Shown here piece by piece: positions 52,634-63,597 of a stretch of DNA of 64,000 nucleotides. The stretch comes from Methylotetracoccus oryzae. Lineage in GTDB: Bacteria; Pseudomonadota; Gammaproteobacteria; Methylococcales; Methylococcaceae. The translations under genes were made by a program, and so were the position numbers. Position 1 is the first letter of the stretch, and each line of letters starts with the position of its first letter. The notes below the pieces were generated by a model that had not been told where the DNA came from, searched no databases, and saw only the letters and a list, made by a program, of their open reading frames with translations. Where the stretch lies: assembly GCF_006175985.1 (NCBI RefSeq), contig NZ_SRSH01000007.1, positions 62,001-126,000 on the forward strand, written 5' to 3'.

Positions 52634-53329
52634 TCAGGCCGACAGGCTGCTCTGGTCGACACAGAGGCCCGGGCCCATGGTCGACGAGACGGTGACCTTT
52701 TTCACGTAGACGCCCTTGGACGTGCTCGGCTTGGCCTTTTTCAGGTCGACCAGCAAGGCTTCAAGATTCTCCCGCAGGGCCGCCGGCGTAAAGCTCACCT
52801 TGCCCAGCGTGCAGTGGATGATGCCTTTCTTGTCGGTCCGATAACGAACCTGACCTGCCTTCGCATTCTTGACGGCAGTGGCCACGTCGGGGGTCACCGT
52901 GCCGGTCTTCGGGTTCGGCATCAAGCCGCGGGGTCCGAGGATCTGACCCAGCGTCCCGACAACGCGCATCGCATCGGGCGCGGCCACGACCACGTCGAAA
53001 TTCAACTCTCCGGCCTTGACTTGTGCCGCGAGGTCATCCATGCCGACAATGTCGGCACCGGCGTCACGTGCGGCATCCGCCGCGGCGCCCTGGGCGAACA
53101 CGGCAACCCGCACGGACTTCCCCGTGCCATTCGGGAGCACGGTGGCACCGCGCACGGCCTGATCCGACTTCCGGGGATCGACGCCGAGATTCACGGCCAC
53201 ATCAATCGCCTCGACAAACTTGACTTTCGACAGGCTGGCCAGCAGAGCGAATGCATCTTCGGCGGCGTAGACTTTGCCAGCCTCTACCTTGCTACGGAGT
53301 TCCTTCTGCCGTTTACTCAAACCGGCCAT
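52634..53329 (-). CDS. rplA: 50S ribosomal protein L1
   Basis: A 231-residue rRNA-binding protein that forms the L1 stalk and is the translational repressor of the rplKA operon. Signature segment: [28 protein letters not shown]. The ATG at 53329 overlaps the rplK stop as TGATG. Confidence 0.97.
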   Translation of the reverse strand: MAGLSKRQKELRSKVEAGKVYAAEDAFALLASLSKVKFVEAIDVAVNLGVDPRKSDQAVRGATVLPNGTGKSVRVAVFAQGAAADAARDAGADIVGMDDLAAQVKAGELNFDVVVAAPDAMRVVGTLGQILGPRGLMPNPKTGTVTPDVATAVKNAKAGQVRYRTDKKGIIHCTLGKVSFTPAALRENLEALLVDLKKAKPSTSKGVYVKKVTVSSTMGPGLCVDQSSLSA

Positions 53330-53760
53330 CACACGCCCTCCACTTCGAGGCCCATACTCACGGCGCTGCCCGCGATGGTGCGGACTGCCGCATCCATATC
53401 CGCAGCGGTCAAATCCGGCATCTTTGCCTGAGCAACGGATTCAAGCTGTGCTCGCGTGACAGTCCCGATCTTGTTGGTGTTCGGATTGCTGCTCCCCTTG
53501 GTCAGCCCTACGGCCTTCTTCAGCAGCACGGTCGCCGGAGGCGTCTTGGTAATGAAGGTGAAGCTGCGGTCGCTATAGACCGTGATGACCACGGGCAACG
53601 GCAAACCCTTTTCGACGTTCTGCGTATGAGCGTTGAACGCCTTGCAGAACTCCATGATGTTAACGCCGCGCTGACCCAGCGCCGGACCTACCGGCGGACT
53701 CGGATTTGCCTCGCCAGCCTTGACTTGCAGCTTGATGTAAGCCGTGATTTTCTTTGCCAT
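53329..53760 (-). CDS. rplK: 50S ribosomal protein L11
   Basis: A 143-residue protein of the GTPase-associated centre. N-terminal [35 protein letters not shown] is diagnostic; the C-terminal RNA-binding domain ([13 protein letters not shown]) follows. AGGAAA precedes the ATG. It overlaps rplA. Confidence 0.97.
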   Translation of the reverse strand: MAKKITAYIKLQVKAGEANPSPPVGPALGQRGVNIMEFCKAFNAHTQNVEKGLPLPVVITVYSDRSFTFITKTPPATVLLKKAVGLTKGSSNPNTNKIGTVTRAQLESVAQAKMPDLTAADMDAAVRTIAGSAVSMGLEVEGV

Positions 53761-53835
53761 GATGTTTCCTGATGGGTTGTAGCGCTTACGGGTAAGCTCC
53801 CCTGGGGCGACTGCATACGGCAGTCAACGTGTTGA

Positions 53836-54369
53836 TCAGGCCTTCTCGACCTGACCGAATTCAAGCTCGACCGGTGTCGATCGACCGAAGATCAGGACCG
53901 ACACACGCAGCTTGCTCTTGTCGTAGTTCACTTCTTCGACCACGCCATTGAAATCCTTGAATGGCCCCTCGATGACCCGTACCACTTCACCGACCTCGAA
54001 CAGCACCTTCGGACGAGGCCGCTGCGAGCCTTCCTCAACGCGACTGAGGATCGCGTCGGCCTCCCGGTCGCTGATCGGCGCCGGCTTGTCGGAGGTGCCA
54101 CCGATGAAGCCGAGCACTTTCGGCACTTCCTTCACCAAATGCCACGTCTCGTCGTTCAACTCCATTTGCACGAGAACGTATCCGGGGAAGAACTTGCGCT
54201 CGCTGCGACGCTGTTGACCCATGCGCATCTCCAGCACTTCCTCGGTGGGGACAAGGATCTTACCGAAATACTGTTCGAGGCCGGCGCGAACGATGCGCTC
54301 TTCGAGGGACTTCTTTACGTGATTCTCGAAATTGGAATAAGCGTGGATCACGTACCAGCGCAATGACAT
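53836..54369 (-). CDS. nusG: Transcription antitermination factor NusG
   Basis: A 177-residue factor with an NGN domain ([23 protein letters not shown]) that binds RNA polymerase, and a C-terminal KOW domain ([28 protein letters not shown]) that contacts Rho or ribosomal S10. GGTGGGTG lies before the ATG. The start is 2 bases after the secE stop, so translation is probably coupled. The frame stays open upstream but antisense to secE. Confidence 0.97.
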   Translation of the reverse strand: MSLRWYVIHAYSNFENHVKKSLEERIVRAGLEQYFGKILVPTEEVLEMRMGQQRRSERKFFPGYVLVQMELNDETWHLVKEVPKVLGFIGGTSDKPAPISDREADAILSRVEEGSQRPRPKVLFEVGEVVRVIEGPFKDFNGVVEEVNYDKSKLRVSVLIFGRSTPVELEFGQVEKA

Positions 54370-54371
54370 CG

Positions 54372-54749
54372 TCACCCACCCTGCCCGGTCAGCGTCGTCA
54401 CGACCCAGAACAGCGCCATGTCGAGCAGCCACAAAATGAGGCCGACCAGGAATACGAGGGCGAACACGATCAAGGTCGTCTGCATGGTTTCCGGCCGCGT
54501 CGGCCAAACCATTTTGCGCACTTCGCTGCGGGACTCGCGAAAGAACGCCCACAGTCCGCGCCCCAAACCGGTCGTAAAGACCAACGCGCCCGCCAGCGCT
54601 GCCGCGCCCATTACACCGAGCACGCGGTAGAACACAGACTGCTCAGTGAAGTAGTAGTACGCGACCACTCCAGCCACCATAAGGACGCCCGCGAAGACGA
54701 GCTTCGCAGTGTCAAAGGCACTGGACATCGATTCTGCCTGGGTTGTCAT
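54372..54749 (-). CDS. secE: Preprotein translocase subunit SecE
   Basis: A 125-residue inner-membrane protein with three membrane segments, the E. coli-like long form. The conserved cytoplasmic segment [28 protein letters not shown] precedes the last helix. Start 54749 gives MTTQAES; an ATG at 54728 (MSSAFDTAK) is equally plausible, with AGG upstream. It follows tRNA-Trp. Confidence 0.93.
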   Translation of the reverse strand: MTTQAESMSSAFDTAKLVFAGVLMVAGVVAYYYFTEQSVFYRVLGVMGAAALAGALVFTTGLGRGLWAFFRESRSEVRKMVWPTRPETMQTTLIVFALVFLVGLILWLLDMALFWVVTTLTGQGG

Positions 54750-54776
54750 CGGACTAACGACACGCGTGGGAAAAAG

Positions 54777-54852
54777 TGGCAGGCCAGGAGGGGCTCGAAC
54801 CCCCAACCTGCGGTTTTGGAGACCGCTGCTCTACCAATTGAGCTACTGACCT
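54777..54852 (-). tRNA. tRNA-Trp (anticodon CCA)
   Basis: 76 bases. Acceptor AGGTCAG / CTGGCCT, anticodon loop CTCCAAA with CCA, T arm GGGGG-TTCGAGC-CCCTC, discriminator G and encoded CCA. It lies between tuf and secE, as in many Gammaproteobacteria. Confidence 0.97.
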
Positions 54853-54862
54853 GTGAAAGTGA

Positions 54863-54892
54863 CCGGCCTCGCTCGCCACTGAGCGAGGCCGG
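54863..54892 (-). terminator. Long hairpin between tuf and tRNA-Trp
   Basis: A perfect 12-base stem (CCGGCCTCGCTC / GAGCGAGGCCGG) with a 6-base loop starts 13 bases after the tuf stop. Only a weak U-run follows, so partial termination or processing of the tuf-tRNA-Trp transcript is likely. Confidence 0.6.
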
Positions 54893-54904
54893 CTCGAGAA
54901 CCGA

Positions 54905-56095
<1,191 letters not shown>

Positions 56096-56142
56096 CCGCC
56101 GATACCCCTGCTCTTAGATTTATTAAAAGTCCTACAGCAAAC

Positions 56143-56218
<76 letters not shown>

Positions 56219-56236
56219 GCGAACATGTAGCGCACC

Positions 56237-56310
56237 TGGAGCGGGTGATGGGAATCGAACCCACACAGCCGGCTTGGAAGGCCGGGACTCTACCGTTGAG
56301 CTACACCCGC
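56237..56310 (-). tRNA. tRNA-Gly (anticodon TCC)
   Basis: 74 bases. Acceptor GCGGGTG / CACCCGC, anticodon arm CCGGC-CTTCCAA-GCCGG with TCC, T loop TTCGATT, encoded CCA. Together with the CCC isoacceptor at 23901 it is one of two Gly tRNAs in the window. Confidence 0.97.
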
Positions 56311-56326
56311 TGGAAACAATCGAAAC

Positions 56327-56411
56327 TGGTGGAGGGGGGAGGATTCGAACCTCCGAAGGCTGAGCCGTCAGATTTACAGTCTGATCCCTTTGACCGCTCG
56401 GGAACCCCTCC
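56327..56411 (-). tRNA. tRNA-Tyr (anticodon GTA)
   Basis: 85 bases with the long variable arm of class II tRNAs. Acceptor GGAGGGG / CCCCTCC, anticodon arm CAGA-CTGTAAA-TCTG with GTA, encoded CCA. It is the first of the four-gene tRNA-tuf cluster. Confidence 0.97.
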
Positions 56412-56470
56412 GAAATTAAGACGGCAATTATCGTCGCAGTTGCGGCAGGCTGTCAACTACCATCATGACA

Positions 56471-57061
56471 TCATCTTTGCGGCAGCGCGTTCAGCACGTT
56501 CATCGCCGCAGCGAGATCGCCAGCAATCAGGACGGGAAGCGAGTCGGCGACTCTGCCTACGGCTGCCCTGATCGCCTCCTCCTCGCTGCCCGGCGCTTTC
56601 GCCAAAACATAAGCGGCACCCCCCTCTTTCGAGGGTGCGCGCCCGATGCCCAGGCGGAGGCGAGGAAAATCCGCAGTCCCGAGAACAGCGATCAGGTCGC
56701 GAAGACCATTGTGCCCGCCATGACCACCGCCAAGCTTCAGCTTCGCCACACCCGGAGCAAAATCCAATTCGTCATGCACCACCAGAATCTCCGCTGGGGA
56801 GATATGTCTGTACCGGGCATACGTCTGGACTGGCAGCCCGCTGCGATTCATGAATAACAACGGTTTCAAAAGATGGACAGCTCGACCATTCACAGCGATT
56901 TCAGCCGCCTCACATTGCCCACGATTTTCGGACCGAAAAGTTCCGCCATGACGCCGCGAGACTTCCTCGACAAACCAGAACCCGGCGTTATGCCGGGTCC
57001 GCTCGTACTGCACACCCGGGTTCCCGAGCCCGACGATGAGCCGGATGCACGTTGGCGCCAT
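56471..57061 (-). CDS. pth: Peptidyl-tRNA hydrolase
   Basis: A 196-residue cytosolic enzyme that frees tRNA from stalled peptidyl-tRNA. The N-terminal VGLGNPGVQYERTRHNAG contains the catalytic His at residue 24; Asp in VVHDELDFAPG and the GGGHGGHNGLRD segment complete the site. TAGGG precedes the ATG. It follows rplY; the usual ychF downstream is absent, and the tRNA cluster follows. Confidence 0.96.
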   Translation of the reverse strand: MAPTCIRLIVGLGNPGVQYERTRHNAGFWFVEEVSRRHGGTFRSENRGQCEAAEIAVNGRAVHLLKPLLFMNRSGLPVQTYARYRHISPAEILVVHDELDFAPGVAKLKLGGGHGGHNGLRDLIAVLGTADFPRLRLGIGRAPSKEGGAAYVLAKAPGSEEEAIRAAVGRVADSLPVLIAGDLAAAMNVLNALPQR

Positions 57062-57123
57062 GGATCCCTACCCGGACCGACGGGACAATGCTGACTTGTC
57101 AGCGCCGCGCCGAGCGTCGAATC

Positions 57124-57732
57124 TCAGGCTGATTCGTCCGTCGTCTCGGTGCCGGTGCGACTATGCTGAATAGCCACCACAGGCAAGTCATGCTCCGGAC
57201 CCTGAGCCAACGCCGGCAGCTCGACGTTTGCGGGTAGCTTCAAATCGGACAGATGGAAGGTCTGACCCAGATCGAGGAGCGCGAGGTCGACCTCCAGAAA
57301 TTCAGGCAGATCAGCCGGAAGGCAGGCGACTTCGACATCGATCAGATTGCGACTGACCATGCCGCCCTTTTTCACGCCCGGGCACGCACCCTCGTTGATG
57401 AAATGCAACGGAACATGAACACGGAGCTTCTCGGTCGCGCTGACGCGTTGAAAATCCATGTGCATGACGATTGGCCGACTGGGGTGGCGCTGGAGGGCTT
57501 TCAGCACCGCCTTCTCCTCGCGACCGCCAACCCGGATGGTCAGCACGTGGGAATACACTGCCTCGTTGTCCAGCTTCTTCAGCACGTCATTGTGGTCCAG
57601 TGAAACCGACACCGGGTCGGCTCCCGCACCATAGATGACGCCCGGGACGCGACTCGTGCGCCGCAGTCGGCGCGCCGCCCCCTTGCCACTCGGGGTTCTC
57701 AATTCCGCTTCGAACTCAAATCCGCCTACCAT
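57124..57732 (-). CDS. rplY: 50S ribosomal protein L25/general stress protein Ctc
   Basis: A 202-residue long-form L25 that binds 5S rRNA through its N-terminal domain (ELRTPSGKGAARRLRRTSRVPGVIYG); a C-terminal TL5-type domain follows. E. coli L25 has 94 residues, so this is the two-domain Ctc form. GGAGAG precedes the ATG at 57732. It lies 45 bases after prs. Confidence 0.95.
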   Translation of the reverse strand: MVGGFEFEAELRTPSGKGAARRLRRTSRVPGVIYGAGADPVSVSLDHNDVLKKLDNEAVYSHVLTIRVGGREEKAVLKALQRHPSRPIVMHMDFQRVSATEKLRVHVPLHFINEGACPGVKKGGMVSRNLIDVEVACLPADLPEFLEVDLALLDLGQTFHLSDLKLPANVELPALAQGPEHDLPVVAIQHSRTGTETTDESA

Positions 57733-57776
57733 CTTTCTCTCCAAAATACTCTAAGCAGATAAAAACACAGATTCGC

Positions 57777-58730
57777 TCAGTCCACATACAGGGAACTGAC
57801 CGACTCACCCATTGCGATACGCCGGATCGTTTCGGCCAACATCTCGGCGATGCTGAGCTGCCGAATCTTCCCGCACGCGGCCGCCTCCGCGCTCAGCGGA
57901 ATCGTGTCCGTGACGACGAGCTCGTCCAACACGGAGCGGTTGATATTGTCCACCGCGGGCCCGGACAACACGGGATGGGTGCAATAGGCAACCACCCTCA
58001 GCGCGCCGTGGTCTTTCAACGCGCCAGCAGCCTTGCAGAGCGTACCGGCGGTGTCGACCAGATCGTCCACCATCACACAGCTACGCCCCTCGACGTCACC
58101 AATAATGTTCATGACCGTCGACTCGTTCGCCCGCGGGCGGCGTTTGTCGATGATGGCCAGGTCGGCTTCGTCCAGACGCTTCGCCAAAGCCCTGGCCCGC
58201 ACGACTCCGCCCACATCCGGCGAGACCACCATGAGCCCCTGATACTTCTGCCGCCAGACATCGCCGAGCAGGATCGGCGACGCATACACGTTGTCCACCG
58301 GGACATCGAAGAATCCCTGGATCTGATCCGCGTGCAGGTCGACCGTAAGCACCCGATCAGCGCCCGCCGAGCAGATCATTTTCGCGACCAGCTTGGCGGT
58401 AATCGGCACCCGGGCCGACCGGATACGCCGATCCTGCCGCGCATACCCGAAATACGGGATCACGGCAGTGATGACCGAGGCCGAGGATCGCCGCAGCGCA
58501 TCGATCATGATCAACAACTCCATCAGGTTGTCATTGATCGGAGCGCACGTGGGCTGTACCACGAAAACCTCGCGTCCTCGAACGTGCTCATCGATTTCCA
58601 GCTGGATCTCGCCATCACTGAAACGTCCGACGCGAGCCATGCCCAGTCGCATGTTCAGCTTGCGCGCGATGCCCTCCGCGAGAGGGAGATTGGCATTGCA
58701 GGAAAAGACCATGAAGGACGCGTCGGACAT
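57777..58730 (-). CDS. prs: Ribose-phosphate pyrophosphokinase (PRPP synthetase)
   Basis: A 317-residue enzyme that makes PRPP from ribose-5-phosphate and ATP. The ATP-binding [11 protein letters not shown] and the Mg segment [13 protein letters not shown] are present, and the PRPP-binding loop is [12 protein letters not shown]. The ATG at 58730 is chosen; a TTG further up would add four residues. It follows tRNA-Gln by 42 bases. Confidence 0.97.
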   Translation of the reverse strand: MSDASFMVFSCNANLPLAEGIARKLNMRLGMARVGRFSDGEIQLEIDEHVRGREVFVVQPTCAPINDNLMELLIMIDALRRSSASVITAVIPYFGYARQDRRIRSARVPITAKLVAKMICSAGADRVLTVDLHADQIQGFFDVPVDNVYASPILLGDVWRQKYQGLMVVSPDVGGVVRARALAKRLDEADLAIIDKRRPRANESTVMNIIGDVEGRSCVMVDDLVDTAGTLCKAAGALKDHGALRVVAYCTHPVLSGPAVDNINRSVLDELVVTDTIPLSAEAAACGKIRQLSIAEMLAETIRRIAMGESVSSLYVD

Positions 58731-58772
58731 GGTACTAACCAAGACTGTTTCAGAGAGGATTCGCGCGAAATC

Positions 58773-58847
58773 TGGCTGGGGCGCTAGGACTCGAACCTAG
58801 GAATGACGGGATCAAAACCCGTTGCCTTACCGCTTGGCTACGCCCCA
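58773..58847 (-). tRNA. tRNA-Gln (anticodon TTG)
   Basis: 75 bases. Acceptor TGGGGCG / CGCCCCA, anticodon arm ACGGG-TTTTGAT-CCCGT with TTG, T loop TTCGAGT, encoded CCA. It sits between ispE and prs as in other Gammaproteobacteria. Confidence 0.97.
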
Positions 58848-58865
58848 AAAATTAAAGACAGCTCC

Positions 58866-59756
58866 CTATGGCGCCGGCGGCAGCGCCTGAAGCAAGGGCG
58901 AGCGATTGAGTGCCCGCGCCGTGAAACACACCCACTGCGACTCCAACATCTGCTCGGCCGCGCGCTCAGCCTGAGCCTGCTCCTCGAAGGTCGCAAAAAC
59001 GCACGCACCCGTTCCCGTCAGCCGCGGCTTCGCGCCCAGATCGCTCAAAACCGCGAAGGCAGCCCGAACGGGCCCGTAACGCTCCAGAACCACCGGCAGA
59101 CAGTGATTCGCGTGGCTGCCGTCGAAAAAAGCGCGTATTGTGACGGGCGGGTTATCCCTTGTCAATTCCGGCGCATTGAACACGTCTGCGGTCGACACAT
59201 GGCAGGCCGGGACGACAACGAGGAACCAGGGCTCAGGCAAGTCCAGCGGCACAAGCTGCTCCCCAACCCCCTCCCCCCAAGCTGCCCGACCGAACAGGAA
59301 GACCGGCACGTCTGCACCGAGCCTCAAGCCCAGGTCCTGCAACTCCTGCAACGTCAAGCCGCATTCCCACAACGCATTCAGGCCAGCGAGAACCGTCGCG
59401 GCGTCGGAGCTACCCCCACCGAGGCCGCCACCCATCGGCAGATTTTTCTCGAGCGTAATGTCGACGCCCCGGCGGGTGCCGGTGTGACTTTGCAACAGGG
59501 CCGCGGCACGCACCGTCAGGTCCGAGTCTGCAGGCACACCGGGTAGCGGGGTCTGCAGACGGATGCTACCGTCGCTGCGCTCCCGCAGCGTGATCCAGTC
59601 GCAGCGGTCGATGAATTGAAACACCGTCTGCAGCAAGTGGTACCCATCCGGCCGTCGCCCCACGATCCGCAGCATCAGGTTCAGCTTGGCGGGCGCCGGC
59701 AAGCGCAGCACCTTCGCGTCAACCACGTCCGACGCCCCTACGGCAGAATTTCCCAT
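58866..59756 (-). CDS. ispE: 4-diphosphocytidyl-2-C-methyl-D-erythritol kinase
   Basis: A 296-residue GHMP-kinase enzyme of the MEP isoprenoid pathway; its products feed sterols, hopanoids and carotenoids. The N-terminal PAPAKLNLMLRIVGRRPDGYH and the ATP loop PMGGGLGGGSSDAATVL are diagnostic. The gene overlaps the end of lolB (19 bases). Confidence 0.96.
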   Translation of the reverse strand: MGNSAVGASDVVDAKVLRLPAPAKLNLMLRIVGRRPDGYHLLQTVFQFIDRCDWITLRERSDGSIRLQTPLPGVPADSDLTVRAAALLQSHTGTRRGVDITLEKNLPMGGGLGGGSSDAATVLAGLNALWECGLTLQELQDLGLRLGADVPVFLFGRAAWGEGVGEQLVPLDLPEPWFLVVVPACHVSTADVFNAPELTRDNPPVTIRAFFDGSHANHCLPVVLERYGPVRAAFAVLSDLGAKPRLTGTGACVFATFEEQAQAERAAEQMLESQWVCFTARALNRSPLLQALPPAP

Positions 59757-60337
59757 TCATCGACCACCAGCTTCAGTTTCATTTCATCTCCGCTCGCCGA
59801 CAGCTTACGCGGCAACGCCACCCCCTGCGCCGACACGAACTGCTCGTAGGCCAGGGACCAGCCTTCCTGCTTCAATTCCCGCAGAAGACCGGCAGCATCG
59901 TACCGCGGTACGGCGTCCCGAGCGGGTCGCGGCACACCGATCACCCAGTAGCGGAGACTGGACAATGGCACGGGAAAACCGAGTTCCTGCCGCACCAGCG
60001 CTGCGGCATCGCGCGAAGTCTTGACCTCCCCGCGGTCGTCCCGAATCAGGATCCAGTCGTCCTGCAAAACGATCGATACACCACCCTGACTCAGGGGACC
60101 GGAAACCTGGACACGGTCCTGCGCGTTCTCGTGTTCCCACCGGATGCTGCCATGGAACCCCTCCGACGCGGTCTGGGCTCCGATGCGACCCACCATCCGC
60201 CAGTGGGTCAACCCGAGCAACCGACTTTGAGCGTCAGGCGTTGCAGCGACCGGGGGCAAGCGCGGAGCACAGCCCGACGCTGCGAGGCCGAGCAAGAGGG
60301 AGATCAGGGCACAGTAAACCCCAGTCCGGACGCTCAC
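59738..60337 (-). CDS. lolB: Outer-membrane lipoprotein LolB
   Basis: A 199-residue lipoprotein that receives other lipoproteins from LolA. The lipobox LAASGC puts the lipid on C23. GLTHWRMVGRIGAQTASEGFHGSIRWEH is the family N-terminal strand region. The GTG at 60337 overlaps the TPR gene stop (GTGA). Longer frames upstream are not supported. Confidence 0.9.
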   Translation of the reverse strand: MSVRTGVYCALISLLLGLAASGCAPRLPPVAATPDAQSRLLGLTHWRMVGRIGAQTASEGFHGSIRWEHENAQDRVQVSGPLSQGGVSIVLQDDWILIRDDRGEVKTSRDAAALVRQELGFPVPLSSLRYWVIGVPRPARDAVPRYDAAGLLRELKQEGWSLAYEQFVSAQGVALPRKLSASGDEMKLKLVVDEWEILP

Positions 60338-62067
60338 CGCAGAAACGCTTCCCGGTACTTGGACCGTATGCGCTGCATCTCCCGATGTTCCGGATCCTTG
60401 CTCAAGGCACCCCGCCACACGCGCCGCGCTTCTTCCCTGCGCCCGCTTTCCCACAATACTTCGCCCAGGTGGGCGGCGATCTCCGGGTCCTTGAAAAGAC
60501 GGTGGGCACGCTCGAGATAATCCAGCGCGACATCGAGCTTACCCAGGCGATAGTGGAGCCAACCCCAACTGTCCATCACCGCCGGATCATTCGGTTTCAG
60601 TTGCATCGCCCGCGCGATGAGGGACTTCGCCTCGTCGAGCCTCAGATTGCGATCGGCCAGTGTAAAGCCGAGCGCATTCAACGCATTCGCATCGTTGGGG
60701 CTCTTCTCGATGACGGCGCGAAGATCGGCCTCGAGGAGATCGGCACGACCCAACTGGTCGGCAATCAGCGCCCGGCTGTACAGGAGTTCTGCCCGCCCCG
60801 GATCCTCGGCCAGTGCCGAGGTCAGTAGATCGAAAGCCGCCTGCGGCTCCTTACGCTTCACGAGGAGGTCGGCCTCGACCAGATACAGGCGCAGCGACTC
60901 GTTCGGAAAGCGCTGACGCAGTTCGCTAAGCCGGCCGCGCGCTTCGTCCACGCGTCCGAGACTGACCAGTACGGTCACCGCGTTGACTCGCGCGTCGAAC
61001 TCACTGGGCCCCGAGTCGACACTATCGAAAAAGACCAGCGCCTCCGGTAGGTGGTTTTGACGCAGTTCGAGCAGACCGAGGTAGAAACTGGCCTGTCCGC
61101 GCCACTTCTCGGTACCCAGCAGTTTGCGCAACTCGGCCCGCGCCGAATCTTCCTTGCCGGTCTCCAGCAGCAGCACCGCGAGACCGAATCGCGCATCATC
61201 GTTACCCGGATCACGGGACAGAACGCCTTTCAGTTCCCGCTCTGCGCCACGCAGATCGCCCGTCTTGGTCAGGAATTGCGCCAGTATCAGACGCAGTCGA
61301 TCGTTAGCGGGATCGCGGCTTACGGCCTTGCGAATGATATCTCGCGCCGACTCGGAGTCACCCATTTGTGACATCAACTGAGCCTGTAGCAATTGCGCGC
61401 GACTCCACCGTGGCTGCATCGACAGGGCTTTCTGCGTCTGATCGAGCGCCAGCGCATATTCGCCCTTGTTGGTGGCAAGCAACGCATACGCGAAGTGGAC
61501 CTCGGCGACATGCGGGAAGGCCTCCTGAAGCGACTTCATCACACGCAGGCCGTCTTCCTTCGACAACTCACCGTCCAGCATCTTGACCAATTCGATCAGC
61601 GTGCTCTCGACATCGACCGACGGCAGGCTCAACAGCGTGCGCAACTGAGCCACCCCCTGTTCGAGATTGCCCTGCTTCAAATTCAGGATCGCGGAAATTC
61701 GCTTCGGGGCCGTGTTCGACGGATCGCGTTGGCTCCACAGAGCCGCCGCTTCCGCCGCACTGCCGAGATTTTTGGCGTAGAGGGCTATCTGTGTCGCACG
61801 CTCTGCCACCTTGGGATCGGGGGTGAGCTTCGCGGCTTCGAGGTAATGCTCCAGTGCGCCTGCGTAATCGCCCCGCTGTCCAGCGATTTCGGCGCTGAGC
61901 ACCAGATAGACATACTCCGAGGCCTGGGGCAACGGGGAATGGCTGGTTCGCAGGTCGTTCGAGGCAAAATCCACCCCATTGCGAGCCGTTCCGAAAAGCC
62001 CATTGCAGGCAACCAGCAGCGCGGCCAGCACAAGGCCGGGAAGCAAAGGTCTCAAGATGGAAATCAC
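60334..62067 (-). CDS. TPR-repeat lipoprotein
   Basis: A 577-residue protein made of about 12 tetratricopeptide repeats, for example SEYVYLVLSAEIAGQRGDYAGALEHYLEAAKL and AVMDSWGWLHYRLGKLDVALDYLERA. An N-terminal membrane segment ends in a lipobox (LLVAC, Cys at residue 21), so it is probably a lipoprotein facing the periplasm. The GTG at 62067 is my best start; it has no good ribosome binding site, so the exact N-terminus is uncertain. It is coupled to lolB and lies opposite hemA, the common gammaproteobacterial arrangement. Its function is a protein-interaction scaffold of unknown role. Confidence 0.82.
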   Translation of the reverse strand: MISILRPLLPGLVLAALLVACNGLFGTARNGVDFASNDLRTSHSPLPQASEYVYLVLSAEIAGQRGDYAGALEHYLEAAKLTPDPKVAERATQIALYAKNLGSAAEAAALWSQRDPSNTAPKRISAILNLKQGNLEQGVAQLRTLLSLPSVDVESTLIELVKMLDGELSKEDGLRVMKSLQEAFPHVAEVHFAYALLATNKGEYALALDQTQKALSMQPRWSRAQLLQAQLMSQMGDSESARDIIRKAVSRDPANDRLRLILAQFLTKTGDLRGAERELKGVLSRDPGNDDARFGLAVLLLETGKEDSARAELRKLLGTEKWRGQASFYLGLLELRQNHLPEALVFFDSVDSGPSEFDARVNAVTVLVSLGRVDEARGRLSELRQRFPNESLRLYLVEADLLVKRKEPQAAFDLLTSALAEDPGRAELLYSRALIADQLGRADLLEADLRAVIEKSPNDANALNALGFTLADRNLRLDEAKSLIARAMQLKPNDPAVMDSWGWLHYRLGKLDVALDYLERAHRLFKDPEIAAHLGEVLWESGRREEARRVWRGALSKDPEHREMQRIRSKYREAFLR

Positions 62068-62270
62068 AATTGGCGCAACAACAGTCCGCGGGTCATGTCT
62101 GAAACCGCAACCGTCTGCGCGCACGGCCCGCAGCGCAGGCCACCCCCCCTCCAACGAACGGCAGGAATGCTGCCGAACAAAGGAACGAGCGTAAGGTCAA
62201 GCGATCTGAGGTTTCCGTAAGCGACACGTCGAAATGGAAGGCTGGCCGCAGCGCGCTATGACGTTGCGCT

Positions 62271-62300
62271 TTGGACTTGAGGACGGGCTTTTTTTACAAT
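62271..62300 (+). promoter_or_regulatory. Candidate sigma-70 promoter of hemA
   Basis: TTGGAC (62271-62276), 18 bases, TACAAT (62295-62300), about 25 bases upstream of the hemA ATG counted from the predicted start near 62307. Confidence 0.45.
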
Positions 62301-62331
62301 TATACGCTTGATCGCCGCGATATTTCAGTAG

Positions 62332-63597
62332 ATGTCGATTTTGACTTTGGGCTTAAGCCATCATACCGCCCCGCTTTGCGTTCGGGAACGGTTAGTGCTG
62401 CCCTCTGATCGGCTGGCCTCTGCGTTGCGCGATCTTGTCGCGATACCTGACGTGGAAGGTGCAGCGATTCTCTCGACCTGCAATCGGACCGAGCTGTACT
62501 GTGAATCGGACGTGACCCAGAGCGAGGTGCTCATCGACTGGATCGCTCGCCAGCAGCAAATGTCACCCGGTGATATCCGCCCCTATCTCTATCAGCACCG
62601 CGGCGCCGACACGATTCGTCACATGTTCCGGGTCGCCAGTGGACTCGACTCGATGGTTCTGGGGGAACCGCAGATCCTCGGCCAGTTGAAGCAGGCTTAC
62701 CAGACGGCCAATGCGGCCGGCACACTCGGCAAGGTCCTGAGCCGGCTCTTTCACCATGCGTTCTCGGCCGCTAAGAAAGTTCGTACCGATACGGCGATCG
62801 GATCCAGCCCCGTATCGGTCGCGTTCGCTGCTGTGCGGCTGGCACAGCGCATCTTCGACGACCTGAGCGAGCAGACTGCGCTGCTGATCGGCGCCGGCGA
62901 TACCATAGAGCTCACTGCGCGCCACCTCGCCGAAAACAGGATCGGCCGCCTGATCGTTGCCAACCGGACATTTGACCGGGCCCATGCGCTGGCATCTCAG
63001 TTTGGCGGCTTTGCAATCTCGCTCGACGAGTTGCCGCTGCATCTGGCCAAGGCGGACATTCTCGTCTCGTCCACCTCCAGTCCGCTACCGATACTCGGCA
63101 AGGGAAGCGTGGAGAGCGCGATCCGCGCGCGCAAGCACAAACCGATGTTCATGGTCGATCTCGCCGTACCACGCGACATCGAAGCCGAAGTCGAACAACT
63201 CCCCGACGCCTACCTTTACACCGTCGACGATCTCAAGGACACGATTGAAGAGAACTTTGAATCGCGTCGTGAAGCGGCCAAGAAGGCTGAGGAGATCCTC
63301 GACGTCGAGGTGGCACATTTCGTCGGGTGGCTCAGAGCGCAGGGAGTAAACACGACCATCTGCGATGTCCGGGCACATGCTCAGGAATTGCGCGACCGCG
63401 CCTTGTCGAAAGCACTGCGCGCCCTACGCAACGGGCGGGCGCCCGAAGACGCGTTACAATTGCTGGCCGACACGCTGACCAACCAGCTGCTGCACACCCC
63501 CAGCCTGCAGATCCGCATGGCGGGCATCAATGAACGCCCCGATCTTGTCGCCGCGGCTCGGGAACTCTTTCAGCTCAAGGACCCCTCCGACCCGTGA
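62332..63597 (+). CDS. hemA: Glutamyl-tRNA reductase
   Basis: A 421-residue enzyme for the first committed step of tetrapyrrole synthesis: NADPH-dependent reduction of Glu-tRNA to glutamate-1-semialdehyde. The catalytic Cys is C50 in LSTCNRTELY. The NADPH domain has LLIGAGDTIELTARHL and the C-terminal dimerisation helix follows. The stop overlaps the prfA GTG start (GTGA), so both genes are co-translated. Confidence 0.97.
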   Translation: MSILTLGLSHHTAPLCVRERLVLPSDRLASALRDLVAIPDVEGAAILSTCNRTELYCESDVTQSEVLIDWIARQQQMSPGDIRPYLYQHRGADTIRHMFRVASGLDSMVLGEPQILGQLKQAYQTANAAGTLGKVLSRLFHHAFSAAKKVRTDTAIGSSPVSVAFAAVRLAQRIFDDLSEQTALLIGAGDTIELTARHLAENRIGRLIVANRTFDRAHALASQFGGFAISLDELPLHLAKADILVSSTSSPLPILGKGSVESAIRARKHKPMFMVDLAVPRDIEAEVEQLPDAYLYTVDDLKDTIEENFESRREAAKKAEEILDVEVAHFVGWLRAQGVNTTICDVRAHAQELRDRALSKALRALRNGRAPEDALQLLADTLTNQLLHTPSLQIRMAGINERPDLVAAARELFQLKDPSDP

